From contig CM074141.1 of NCBI GenBank assembly GCA_037178625.1, forward strand, positions 1,488,001 to 1,552,000: 64,000 nt of DNA, given 5' to 3'. The DNA comes from Skeletonema tropicum (taxonomy: Eukaryota > Bacillariophyta > Thalassiosirophyceae > Thalassiosirales > Thalassiosiraceae). A program made the position numbers and the translations under genes. The notes beneath the pieces are model-generated. The model was not told where the DNA came from and made no database searches. It saw only the letters and a list, made by a program, of their open reading frames with translations. Each line of letters starts with the position of its first letter. Position 1 is the stretch's first letter. Of the stretch, positions 41,524-53,623 are shown in pieces.

Positions 41524-42188
41524 ACCACAGGAGTGGATATGATGATACATTTACATAAAAGATTAAATTAGAGTACTACTTGAATACAATGCGCTGCAAG
41601 ACAATGTTGCCACCTCAGCCCACTTTTTTGTTCTTCCTTCTTCAATACCTTTCGGCTTCAATGAGAAATACCGAGAACGGTACTCAAAATTCACTTATCA
41701 AGATTGCCAAGATTATCAAGATGAAATTACGTCGGTGAACATGCATGTCATAAACCCGAACTAAGGTCTCTAAGTCAACTTTTTACGCTGATTCCAATAG
41801 TGTAATCGGTGGTTCGCTAAATCCAACGTGTAGAGGAGAATCGCCCTACTTATAAAAACTCTGTTGTGTCAAAGATGCCCCAAGAACCGTAGCTACTTTA
41901 GAGGGCGATTCTCCTCTACACGTTGGATTTAGCAAACCGCCGATTGCACCATTGAATTCAGCGTAAAAAGTTGACTTAGAGACCTTAGTTTGGGTTTATG
42001 ACATGCATGTTCACTGACGTAATTTCATCTTGATAATCTTGACAATCTTGATAAGTGAATTTTGAGTACCGTTCTCGGTATTTCTCATTGAAGCCGAAAG
42101 GTAGCTGTGAAAATTTGACAGAGTGTGTGAAATTTTCTCATTACGTTGATGTATTGTTGGCAACAGAATAACTACTCATAACTCAACC
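41524..42188. other. Intergenic interval occupied mainly by a palindromic element
   Basis: Contains the 454-bp palindrome at 41648-42101 and short flanks; no gene. Confidence 0.7.
41648..42101. mobile_element. Palindromic (fold-back) MITE flanked by TA
   Basis: Two arms of about 200 bp (41648-41847 and 41902-42101) are nearly perfect inverted copies separated by a 54-bp spacer. They begin CCTTTCGGCTTCAATGAG at each end. TA lies directly outside both ends, the target of Tc1/mariner-type insertion. No coding frame. A transcript would fold into a long double-stranded hairpin. Confidence 0.85.
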
Positions 42189-44053
42189 ATGTTCACTTAT
42201 GAATCAATAATGGCTGGGCTCTTCGCCCGCCCAGAGCTTCCAACAGAGTGCAACTGTGGAGATGCTAGCACCGAGTCATGCACTCAGATTGGGCTGCGCA
42301 ATCACCGCAATTTTCCACCGTTCGCATACTTGGTAAGGTCATGCTGTTGACTGCTATAATTTTTTAGTATCTCATTCATTAGCGAATCTCACCATCTATG
42401 ACAGCCTGAAGAAAATGATGTTGACGAGACGTACTACGCACTGGACGGAGGAATGTACTCTCCTACTCGTCACTGGGTGCTGATAGGTGAGATAATGGAA
42501 AGTCAGCTTCTTTATTCGCCCTCGAGCTACCATCAAGACACAATATGGAGAAACGGTCCTCGTTAATTTCCATTTAGACACTCCGACTCCATCATATTTC
42601 ACCTGGGGGGATCTGAAGCCAAAACGTACGCTAGCAATCTTCTACGCAGTGAACCGTACGTTCATGGATATGAACAACTGGCGTTCGTCAAGAGAATGAT
42701 CAAACTGTTATGGTCTTCCCTTGCCCATTGGACTGTCTTGCGGATGAATTTGAAGGCTATGTATCGTTGGAGAAGAGTGCCAAGGCATGTTTCCACTGTG
42801 GCAAGTTGGAGTCAGATGAGCATAAGCTCTCCAAGTGTATTCGCTGCAAGCAGGTATTCTATTGTGGAAGAGATTGTCAAAGCCCACACTGGAAGAAATC
42901 GCACAAGAGCCTTTGCCAGTACGCTCCTATGCTAGCCAACCTTTCCAAGCTGGATTTCTCTCGCTTTGATGACTTTGTGAACTGGAGCTTTCCTACGACC
43001 GTGCCACCAACTCCCGAGGAGAAGAAAGTAAAGGCCAAGAAGGCTCTACGAGAGTCGCTCTACAAGATGGGAGCCACACCTACTGGTGGTTCGATGCATA
43101 GTCGAGTTGGCGAATTTCTTTCCTTGATTGAAGGAAAGGATACGACATCTGCCGTACAGATCCTATGCAGTGAAAATTCGCAAATGATGACGATGCTCAA
43201 CGAAGGTGGTATGCCTCTTCATATCCGAGACACTTTCTTATTCAAGTCGCTCAAAGAATTTACCTGTGCTATCGAGGTAAACCCAGGCCTTAGGCATCAT
43301 GTGGTTGACCTCAAGCTCAAGGCGGATGGAAGCGGAGGCAGAAGGAGTACCAATCATTTCACAAGTGACTTACTCTTGAGTGCTCTCTTCGCTGCCTTTC
43401 CTCTTTGGCAACATGAGGAGTCAGTGGGCGGTATCTCGTGGGCATTCGAGTCGCATTACCCATTGAGTATCATCCGGGGTAATGATGCGTTCAAGAGCAA
43501 CGTGTGGTGGATGGACGAACACAATGATAACGATTCTTTACTCATCAAGAATCGAGTATCAGGTACTTCTGTGTTCATGAGCGAGTACATGGAACTTGTT
43601 GCTGAAGTGGGTAAGGCGATTGCCGAAGCTAACCCTGATCAAAAAGTGATCCGTGTAATTCGAGTCACTGCGAACGAATCATGGTCTGATTGTGTCCGTA
43701 GCATTGCAACACAAGACGACTTGCCATCAAATTTGTACACGCTTTGGATACGTGAAGATGAGCCGTTTTGTGGAAGATTTAACCCTCTCAATCCTGATAT
43801 GAGCTTAGTTGAGCAGCTTTTGGATAGGCAAGAGTTGTCAATTCAAACATTGATGCTCGAACGATTAGGCATTCCTAATGAGAATATCATCAGGAAGGAT
43901 TCTTCAGAGACAGAAAGTCAAGATGACACACACGAGTACACTTGCTTCTCCTGTGGTGAAATCAAGTCTGCGGAAGCCTTTTCTATCACCCAGCGCCGCA
44001 GGTATGGCAACGAAGCACGGTGCAGAGAGTGCGTCTCGCTCTCCACTTTGTAA
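42189..44053 (+). CDS. MYND zinc-finger protein with C-terminal second zinc motif, two apparent frameshifts
   Basis: Exon 1 (42189-42332) and a 72-bp GTAAGG...CAG intron (42333-42404) lead into exon 2. The reading then changes frame near 42507 and near 42680, each fitting one extra base. The intervening frame is clearly coding (T-V-L-V-N-F-H-L-D, T-L-A-I-F-Y-A), a segment normally before the finger in diatom MYND proteins. The MYND finger is C-F-H-C ... C-I-R-C ... Y-C-G-R-D-C-Q ... H-W-K-K-S-H ... C. The C-terminus has another C-x2-C ... C-x2-C site (Y-T-C-F-S-C-G-E-I-K) resembling an Stc1-type zinc domain. MYND fingers bind proline-rich partners. The 447-residue body from 42710 is intact. 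Confidence 0.8.
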
Positions 44054-44132
44054 TTTGTTTGGTTCATGTGATTATCCTCTCTTTAAAGTAAAAGATACTG
44101 TGGTGTTAACATCTCTACCCTCACGATCGATT

Positions 44133-45675
44133 CTAACTTTCCTCGCTCTTCCATAACGTTATAGTTGGCGACCCTGCATTCATCCCACTAAATCGTACCA
44201 CGTCACACATCATCAATAAATCAGCACCTAAAATACCACCCACACCATCTCCTTTGAGTTGTTCCAACACGGGCAGTTCCCCTATGTCAATATTAACGCC
44301 ATCAAGACATGGCAAGCCAGCAGGGCTATATGCATTTTCTGTGCTTAAATTCCATCTCTTCAATACAAACCGATGAGTCAGCTGCAAGGCCATATTATCA
44401 GCACCCATCGCACCTATTGAAGCTGCGATAGGATTTATAAGTGGCGACTCTCGGCTCAGATTCAATTGTGACACCCCATTCCAGTTGAGGAATGTGCTTG
44501 CAGCACCAGTATCCACCAACATACTCACTGGTCCACGCCCGCCGAGACTGGTTTGTGTGGTATAAATTCCCAGCCGAGTTAAAGCAAGCCTCCCTTGTGC
44601 GGCTATCGATAGCTGCTGGCCATTATTGTTACTACTACTTGGTAGCGCAGGATCCCCATCCTTTTTATACAGACAAAGCCTTCCATTTGTAAAGTCAAAA
44701 TCCACAGGTCGTAAATTGATTCAAGAATGATAAGCCTATAATACCGTCCAACCCACTGGGAAGTGCACCAATGTCTTGAACTGCAGCAAGATTCGACATG
44801 GTCCCACTAGCAGGGCTAACCACAACACCCCCAACGATCATTTTTGTAGATCTATCCCACTTTGCTACACCAGCTCCCTGTGAACCTCCCGCAGTTGTCA
44901 TTGTGGCACCTACTGATTGCATTTGAAAAATACCAGGGCACTCGTTGTTGACTCGTTGGACTGAGTTGGGACTGATCACTAGACCAGAACAAGCGGTGTC
45001 TACCAACAAGTTTAGACTAACAGAAGAGGAGGAGGAGGAGGATGACTGCGTCTGTTGAAACGTGACCTTGATTGCAGCATATTTCCCCTCAGAGGGACGA
45101 ATGTATATATCTTGCGAGTTGGCTGATGCTACTGATTTTGATGCTTCTAATGAGAAATACTGGAACGGAATGATGATGTTGTCATGAGTTGATTGAGGCA
45201 TTGCAGTAAAATCATCTTTGTTATCGTCATTGATTGTATCATCGTATTCTATTGTCTCGTTAGTGTCGTCGTTATCACCGTCATATTGTCTTCGTTTCTT
45301 CTTCTTTTTCTTCTTCTTCATTGTTGAGTCATTATCATCAGATGCGCTTATTTTAGCCATGTATAGCCGCTGCACCAATTCTTCCTTCTCAAAGGCATCT
45401 CTGGTCGATATACCTCTAGACTCTAACTCGCTCTTTATCTCTTTGACACGGAGCGATCGTAGTGATTCCAACAGCTGCTGCTGTGTTCTTCCGCCGTCAT
45501 CATCATCGTCTTTCGTCATCCGCAGCAATGAGTCGGGATTATTGTGGAGACGGAGACAATAATGGTGCTGCAAGTGGAAAGGAGTTGAGTGTCGATATCG
45601 ATAACGACTCTGCAACGATAGGAGCAACAACAACAGAAAGAAGAGCCATGGGAGATTGTATTGCTGGTGATTCAT
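44133..45675 (-). CDS. Two-lobed aspartic-protease-like protein with SAP-like segment, one frameshift
   Basis: The first frame (45675-44695) has a hydrophobic N-terminal segment (W-L-F-F-L-L-L-L-L-L), a SAP-like helix-turn-helix (L-R-V-K-E-I-K-S-E-L-E-S-R-G to about residue 107), and poly-Lys and acidic stretches. An aspartic-protease lobe follows with L-L-V-D-T-A-C-S-G and G-L-D-G-I-I-G-L-S-F-L. The second frame (to 44133) has the other lobe with M-L-V-D-T-G-A-A-S-T and G-G-I-L-G-A-D-L-L. They join as L-N-Q-F followed by D-F-D-F-T-N-G if one base near 44706 is ignored. The first catalytic motif is D-T-A instead of D-T-G. 79 bp from the convergent MYND gene. Single-gene interpretation is strong; activity is not assured. 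Confidence 0.75.
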
Positions 45676-48290
45676 CTTGCTAATAACAACGAAGAGGCGG
45701 GACCCGACTATTAAAACACGTTCCTCATTCTGTTGATGAGTGAGGAAGCAAGCTATTCACGTGATTATGGTACCATAATGAGATCATCATCATCTTTGCG
45801 TGCTTTGAAATCTTTTGAAAGTTGAAAGGAATGAGGTGGCGTGGATGGCGCGCGCCATTTTTTTCTAAGCCTGATCCGCCAAAAGCGAACAAAAAAGTGG
45901 TATTGTAAATTGGACGCAGAAATGTACTCACTTTACGCCGAAGACGAATAGAACCGTTTTACTCTATCTCAGGAGACGAATCCTCTAATCGGGTTAGTTT
46001 GGGTTGCATCAGCCCCAAGTGATTCCATCTATACGCTCTAGAGTTTGTTAGCCAAATTTGCCCAGTAATTATTATGGGTCAACAAAATTGCACATCTCAG
46101 CGAGACACAAGTTTTACGAATATCCTTGATAATATTCGTATGAGTATACTCTGAAGAACTTCATCATTGGTTTTGTCTATCTTATTGAAGAAATAAATTC
46201 GGGGGCTAGTTCGTATGTAGGCCGCTATGTGTGATTGTGATGGTGGAGGTTTAAAGGTGAAGGTGTCAAACAACGTGGATATGGTCCAGTACTTAGTTGA
46301 CAGAGAGAAACTACTTTGTCGAAGTACCAACTCAATTGATAATAAGACGAGAGCGCCGTTACATCAAAAAGTGTTTGAACGTACTTAGGTTAGGTTTAAA
46401 AGGGCCTCAAGAGCCAAAAAAATAGCCAGAGCCAGAGGTAAAAGCTAGAGTAATTCTCTCAGATGCAATTCTCAGGCTTGTAGCCCCGTCATCTACATAA
46501 AGTTACACAGCTCCACTAACTGTTCGCGGGTCATTTAACACTCGCTCGAACACTCTTTAACTACATAGATGGAAAATTCTACGATAGGATTCAAAAGAAT
46601 CAGTCTGTAGAGTGTTTTTCCGTAGTTTTGTTGAACGAGACCTACAGGTAGGAGCAAAGACATGGAAGCTCCATAACTACATATAAATATATTTAGAATG
46701 CTAAAAAAGTGAGTGGCAATCACGAGGCATTGCCATCAAAAAATTCGGTTGCTTTCGAAATAAATACTGATACTAAGGACTAGAGGTTCCTGCTTCGATA
46801 AACGGTGCAATATAGATTCATAGTCGAGTCCCCTAGCCCTCATGAACAAGATTGCTGCAACTGCAACTGCAACTAATGCCTCCACTTGCATTGTGACTGC
46901 TATTGACGTACTCTCGGCTCTTGAGGTCAAATTTCTTCATCATCAAGATGAAGTTATGGCACGGAGGATTTAACACCTGATTCAGATGCATTGGCTCCAC
47001 GTGTCGAAGCGATCCGATCCTTAGACTTTCTAATCGATATTATCACTTCTTTTGCATTCCTCTCGCTGAAGGATTTGTCAGCCCGTTAGATCGTCTGGTC
47101 ATTTGCTCCGCTCCGCAAATCTCTGTGCTACGCAATGCCGTTCTGCAGCCATGAGGAACTTCAATGTTGTCTCTCCCATGGATCAGTTTCACAAACGACT
47201 CCAACAAGAGCAGCACTGGAACTGCCTCCTCAGCCTCAATTCCGCAAGTCGGTCGTTATGATCTCCTATTGTAATTCCCAGGCTTTTCCCTCTTGGTGTT
47301 ATGTATCTCATCGCCGGTCCTGAATCTGGGCAAGGATCCATTCCTGCTGGAATTGCATGACGTCTCACTCTGTCGAAATTATCGCCAACGCCAATGTACA
47401 ACTTATTCCTCTGGTTCGCGAGACAAAAGATTCCTGCAGTACTTCATTGTATCTGCCTAATGTACTGTTGCTTTCAATAGCACAAGTATTGACCGCCAAG
47501 GGAGACAAAGACGATGCATACTGGTTTTTCACTATACCTCTCAAACATCTCATCTCGAATTGAATCAGGTAGATAGATGCGACTACGAGTGAGAGCGAGA
47601 GTCGAGGAGCTTTAGCCTTGACTTCCTATGATATAGTCAAAACCTCAATCACTCATATGAGATCGCATCATTGGAGCTCTCTCAGCCTCAACGTTCCCAC
47701 ACGAATAGAGTTTCAGGCAAAATCTATTGTCTCTCCGGACGCCTATCTGATATCTATATATCAAGGTGTCTTTACGATGCCTTCCACGTGCTTTCTGTCA
47801 CCAACAGCGTGGCTAGCATAGGAATGGAAAAAGAATTCATCTGGCTAAACGCCGCCTCACATCGATCGGCGCACAAATCATAGCTCGTCTTACGAGGGAG
47901 GCAAGTGTTGACAACGAAGGAGAGTAGAAGAGCTGCATTGTAGTCTCTCCTCTCCTGACGATCACGATATGTAGTCGACTCCAATCTCATAGGAGACAGC
48001 ATCACCCAGACGCTCTCAAACGTACCAGTCTTCGTGATCTCTTTCGCTTTCGCATCGCATCTCTCTACTGCCACACATCGTGTCTCGCATAGGAATAGAT
48101 CAAAAACTTATCTGGCCAATTGCCGTCTCACGTCGGCACACACTGTATCGGTATGATCACAAGTATGTTGAACTCCAGCACCATCCTCTTGTCTACAAAA
48201 CCAAAGTATCAAATACGGTATCCAAGATGCTTGTACTGGACTCATCTCCCCCCCTCCGAAGATGCAATCAATATCCTCTCCGCCTATAGA
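45676..48290. other. 2.6-kb gene-poor region
   Basis: No supported gene; only short frames. 47800-48150 holds two diverged copies of a segment containing an A-T-A-G-G-A-A-T start and TCTGGC..GCCGTCTCAC. It may be relic coding or mobile DNA, but no family could be read. Confidence 0.45.
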
Positions 48291-48715
48291 GAGAGACATC
48301 CGCTTTTCAGTCTTGTTTATATATTGTGTCTAGCCTGAATTTTGGGATTGATCGGTGTTCTCTTTTTGAGCCATCGTCATGATGTGGATTCACTTCTGAC
48401 GCATCTATAGGAGTAAGTCACAACAACAATATGTGCTTAATCTCGTGGCTAGCTCATTCAAACTTTCTCATTCGATTGCTTCCATCTAACCATAAGTACA
48501 TAATAAGTATCATTCTGAAGTAGTCAGAAATGTGAAGAATGAAGAATGGTGTGGTTTTCTCTTTCGTTGAATACATGTGAAGGTTGTGAAGAAGCGAGCG
48601 GCGAGGTTGTGATAGCGTGTTCCACGTTCCACTGATCATTTGACTCGATCCCAGATAATTCAACGCATCGAACACGAACCGACTAACCACTCTAGCAAGT
48701 CAAAAAATCCGACGT
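48291..48715. repeat. Left half of a duplicated block interrupted by a retrotransposon
   Basis: 48291-48715 matches 63392-63837 with scattered differences. The match resumes at 53326 after the insertion and runs to about 53530, corresponding to 63825-64000. The block lies on the 3' side of DUF6824 copy 1. Confidence 0.85.
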
Positions 48716-51700
48716 CATATCACTTAGGAAATTAGGTAAATGTTGCATTATCGCTACCTAGACATCATTGAACCAACAATTGGAGTCTTCATACGCCGAG
48801 GGCAGAACCAAACAGCGTCGCAGTCGGGACCACGGGAGAGGGTTGTCTCTCCTACCACAGCTCGTTTAAAAGCCCGGGATATATTGTCGTGGATGTCAAT
48901 AAGCCTGTATACAGGCGAGATATACAAATACAAGTATTTGCACGAGAGTATAAGCATATACCCATCTCTATCCGTGGTTGTTTTGACCGCGTCGAAGTGC
49001 TGCCTGAGCCCGCTGGCGACGTATCAAGAAGGCTTCACGTGCCGCTTTTACTGAAAGCAGCCAATAAGCCTGATGTTCACCAGAAGTTGTTTCGAGATCA
49101 TCAAGATTGATTTCCATCAAATATTTATCCTCCTCTCCAAGCCCTTCTAAGCCCATCTCTTGCTGCTCCTCTATAGCTATTTGTAGCTCCTCCTTCCTCT
49201 CTAACGCAAGCATACCAGAAATTTTATCATGAATCAAGAAATTCCTCACCAGCCACTGTCCATGGGTCATCTCCATCAGCTTGATTGAGAAGCTCTGTGC
49301 CCATTTTGCGCCCGAAAGATTGCTGCCCTCCAGACGACGATGTGTCTCTTGAATCGCACAGAACTCCTTGGATATCATTCCTTCCATAAACCGCCGCCAT
49401 CCAATCTTATCTTGTGAACGTGCCAACCTCCGCAGTATCGGGTCATGATCGCTAGCAATGCAGTCCATAAAGCTTTTGCCATTCCGAGCTCTCACGAAAC
49501 TCATGATATACTTTTCCAGCACTTCACATGTCCCCACCGATTGTAACCAGGACTGTAGATTGTCGGCTGACATCTGAAAACATTTTACCCTATCCTCTTC
49601 TTCACACATTAAGACGTGAGCGCATGACTCCTGTGCATCCAGACAAGAAGGACACAAAGGAGAGTGATTAGGATCACATCTGTGTAACCGCAAGTTGGTG
49701 CCGGCTATGTCGTGAACTTGCTTGCATGCCCATAGTTGGAAAAGCCGCGGGACCTCGTGTAATGCCTTGTTCACGTTGACCCAATCTACTTGGAAGAACG
49801 CGGATGGAAGCAGGATCTGTCTCTTAGCGAAGATCTCCCTGGCCAGCGCTAGGTGGCCATGAAAGCGGACTCTTTCACCAGTATCTGAAGTCATCTTCTC
49901 CTTACCCCTATCCACATAGAGGCAGATTGGCTCAAGTGGCAAAGGTTGCGCCGCCATTCCTGCGTTCGGATCAACGTCGTAAATCGCTAGTTTTGCGCCA
50001 GAGTCACACTGTTCATTCAACTGTTCAGGCCTAGACAGCTCCTCCCACACCAAATGATCGAGTTTATGGGCCGAGACATGAGAAAATACTGTGCTGAAGG
50101 TTAGAGACCTGCAATGGATCATGATATTTTTGAGTATATCTGAATGCCGGCAACTCGACGGGATACGATGCGGAGGCAGGTTTTCCACATTATTGAGAGC
50201 CCCCAAGCAATCAGAATAGATCTGGGCAGAACCAGACAGCGTTGGTTTCAGTTTGTTCACAGCTAATAGGATGAGATGAATAGCGAGTAATCCCAAAAGC
50301 TCCCCACGATATGCACAAGCAGCAAGTGTCTTCTCAGAGAATTTACCAACGAGTCGGCCTCTCCCCTTGGAACACTCCATAATGAATGCAGCTGAGCAGA
50401 TATCTGGGTACATCTCCTTGATAAAGGATCCGTCCGCCACACATACTAGTGATCCATCTATAATAGCCGCCACGAGGAACTCATAGCTCCCCGTCAGTTC
50501 AAGATCTTCCCACATCCACATGCTACCCCACTGGTCGAGGACTTCCCACAAAGTGCTAGGAGGTAGAGACTGACCTGGGATTGGTGCATGACTTACCAAA
50601 CGATATACCGCAGTATCTACCTCTTCTATCGTACACGCAACATTGTGCTGAACCTGGGCATGATCACTACCATCTTTCACATATCTCCGAGGGTTATTTT
50701 CATGCGGAGGGTATACCTCCATAAGGTCATTACCTATATAGCGGAGCAGTCTATTCGATGCGGCACAGTACCGCCACGGTTGAAGTTTGTGGCCGATGTG
50801 CACCCAATTTCCCAACCGGACGCTAAGTAAACCTCCTGGGGCTAATTGAGAGAGTGCCGACTTCCACACCTTAAAATCTTTTGACGATGGTTCCTCAGCG
50901 GGGAAGTCAAGCTTAGACCACTTTTCATCCTCCCGCCGCAGCCTCTTCTTGTACCGTGGATCAATCTTCGAACCCCTCACACACAGTATATCCGATAAAA
51001 ACAGAACTTGTTGGTGCAAGCGGACTCTGTTCAATTGCCGTAGTTCTTTTGGAGAGTACTGGAGATCTTCAAATACACACATGAGCCACTTGTCACCCAC
51101 TCTTGGGAAGGGGTTGTCGATGTTATTCAATACCACCTTATACCCGAAGGTATCTACTTTTTCCCAGATCGATTTCACCCAGCTGGGAGTAACCCAAGAG
51201 TGATATTGTTGAAATGATTCATCAAAGGGCTGATGCGCTCGACCGAGTTCAATAATGAAGAGGTCTACCGAGACCTGAGCTGTAATTCCATTACTAGACG
51301 GGCATCCATAGTGCATCATCAGTTTGTTCAATTGCTGAATGCCGCATTCTATCGGCACATTCGGGAATCCACCGCCGTAGAAGCCAATGTCTAGATCACG
51401 AATTTCCTTAGGTGCTGTTCGTATCATACCACCCACAGGCATCAACTGATAATACGTCTTTTGTAGACATGTCTGAAGGTCTTTGATGGGTGCCGTCTGG
51501 CAGCACAGACCGTATGAAACTTTGGGCCAAAAACAAGCTGATAGCCATGTCCAGAATTGACGCCGATTCAATCTACTCCCTAGAACTTTTTGCGCACAAT
51601 CAGATGCTTTCTCGATTAAAACGTCCAGAGGACCTTTGCACTCCTCAGAACAATTGCACTTGCTGCGGCACGAACCAGACGGGCTTGTTGCCACACCTAG

Positions 51701-53325
51701 CATAGTCTCCGGATGCTCCACAGAGTGATGCTTCATCAAAAATGGGGTCCCATCTGGAAGAGATAATTCAATGTCGTAATAGCAATCCTTGGAGTGATCT
51801 TCATACTGCCAACACTGCTTCCTCTCGTCGTAATAGTAAGACATCAAATAATAGAAGCACTTATCAGGATGTAGGGTGCCCCCTGTTGCCATCAAAAGAT
51901 TATTCCAACTGCGGACGCTCGCTGTCAAAGCTGCATGAACCTCATTTATTGTCTCCCTCTTCTTCATATTGATATGAATGATATCCGTATCATCGACAAA
52001 GAGAATAGCCGCCAAGTCAATTTGTTTGGATGGTGTGAAAGGGCAAACGAAGGTCGCTCCATGTCCATCGGCTTTGTGAGCCATCAAGATGGTGACACTA
52101 ATTGCTGCCCACCCGGCAGGTGCAGCACCATTTCCTTGACACAGACCTTGATACTTAACTTCGACAGTGCTGTTTGCGCACCGTGTTGAGTCCCCATACG
52201 CAGTTCGCAAGAAGTACCGCATCTCCTGGATTGTAGTAAGCATAGACTCTGTTGCCGACTGCTCAACTCCAAAGGCTTGAAACACCAAAGAAGCAATGGC
52301 ATGTGCTATTCTGTGCTATTCTGTCATAGCAGTTGCTTGCATCAACCGAAGCAATAGCAGCCGGAGTACGAAGTTGCCGTCCTATATCAAAGAATAGTAT
52401 TTTTGCCAAGGCCCCATCATCTGCCGTCCTATTTTTCTCACTGAATATCTCTTCTGGCATGAGTTGGTATTTGCGAATATTATTCATCATCCTATCACCG
52501 TATATGATCTTGTTTGCTTTGTTCAAGTCAGCCTCCAACAATAGGATGCTGCGCAATTTGGTGACTAGTCGACTGCCTGCTTTCTTTTCGAGCATGCAGG
52601 CCAAACCGCGTTGCCACCTCGACAAACTGATACCCCTCATGAGAGCGAGAGATATTTTAACCGCGTGATAGTTGGAGATATACTCCGACTCTGCGCCAGC
52701 AATGTAATGGCCAAAATGGAAGCCAGAAATAGACGATGATGTTGCCTCCTTCGACCGTCTCCAGCTCTTAGCCCAAGTCACCTCATCAATCAAGGTCTCG
52801 ACGGAGTCCATCGGAACAAGAGATCGAATCTTTGCAATCTGCTCAAATAACTGTTTCGTTGCCTCATGATAATCGTCAGAGAATTCATAAGTGCCATCCA
52901 GCACTGCCCTGGCAGCAACTGTGTCGGCGTTGTATCCAAATTGACCTCTAAGACGCCCTTTGCAGATAGGTGCTTCTTCCGCCTGATAGAATCGTTTGCC
53001 CTCACCATGAATGTTTTCCAAAATGGCTTTTTCCACTGAATCTTTTGTGTCATATTCTACCACATTACCACCATCAGTTTCCACCTGCACTGTTCGAATG
53101 CTACCGCTAAACCGTTTACCGAGATTGTAATTCAACTTCCTCCAGAAACGTCTATCTCTCTCTCCTTTATTGATGGCAAGTATACGCTTCTCTGCAGCCT
53201 CGTCACCCTTCTTTTTAGCAATATCCAGCCGACGATTCAGATGTTTCTTTCTATTGGTGTCCATGTTTCCTAAAATGATCACACTTACTGTCGCAAGCTT
53301 TGAGTCTGGTCGTTTTAGGAACGAC
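48716..53325 (-). mobile_element. Non-LTR-type retrotransposon (RT + RNase H), about 4.6 kb
   Basis: Flanked by the 15-bp duplication CAAAAAATCCGACGT (48701-48715 and 53326-53340). The paralogous block at 63392-64000 carries a single copy at the same place, the empty site. Coding runs on the minus strand, 5' end at the right. The open frame enters directly from flanking DNA, and no endonuclease domain is seen, so the copy is probably 5'-truncated. No poly-A tail was found at the 48716 end. Confidence 0.85.
48968..53264 (-). pseudogene. Reverse transcriptase/RNase H polyprotein broken by a 10-bp duplication
   Basis: First frame to 52263: basic N-terminus (M-D-T-N-R-K-K-H) and RT fingers, ending at motif A, V-D-A-S-N-C-Y-D-R-I-A. 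Second frame (52288-48968, 1106 codons): RT motif B Q-G-N-G-A-A-P-A-G, motif C F-V-D-D-T-D, and an RNase H domain (A-D-G-S, then G-E-L-L-G, then Y-S-D-C-L-G-A, then H-V-S-A-H). A Cys/His site (C-P-S-C ... C-A-H-V-L-M-C) and a helical tail follow. The two frames are separated only by a tandem copy of GTGCTATTCT (52303-52312, 52313-52322). All RT and RNase H acidic residues are present, so this copy died recently. Transcribed leftward. Confidence 0.85.
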
Positions 53326-53623
53326 CAAAAAATCCGACGTAATAAGTACTTTAGGTTCCACACTCTCTCGAAACGGCGCTGCCGCGACCCATCTTGAATC
53401 ACACGAACACTCAAAGAGAGGCAACCAAACAATACATGATGGTAGGCATAGGTTGGTTTCGCTCGGGGAGGGAGGGGGGCAGATTATACGAAGTGAAAAG
53501 TGTAATTAAGATCATCGTCACTGACTTTGCTGATGGGGAGCACGTTCTTTGCTGATCTGATGAGTGATATCTCATGACCAACTAACTGTGAAGAAAATGA
53601 AAAGTCAAGTTCAGACGACAAAC

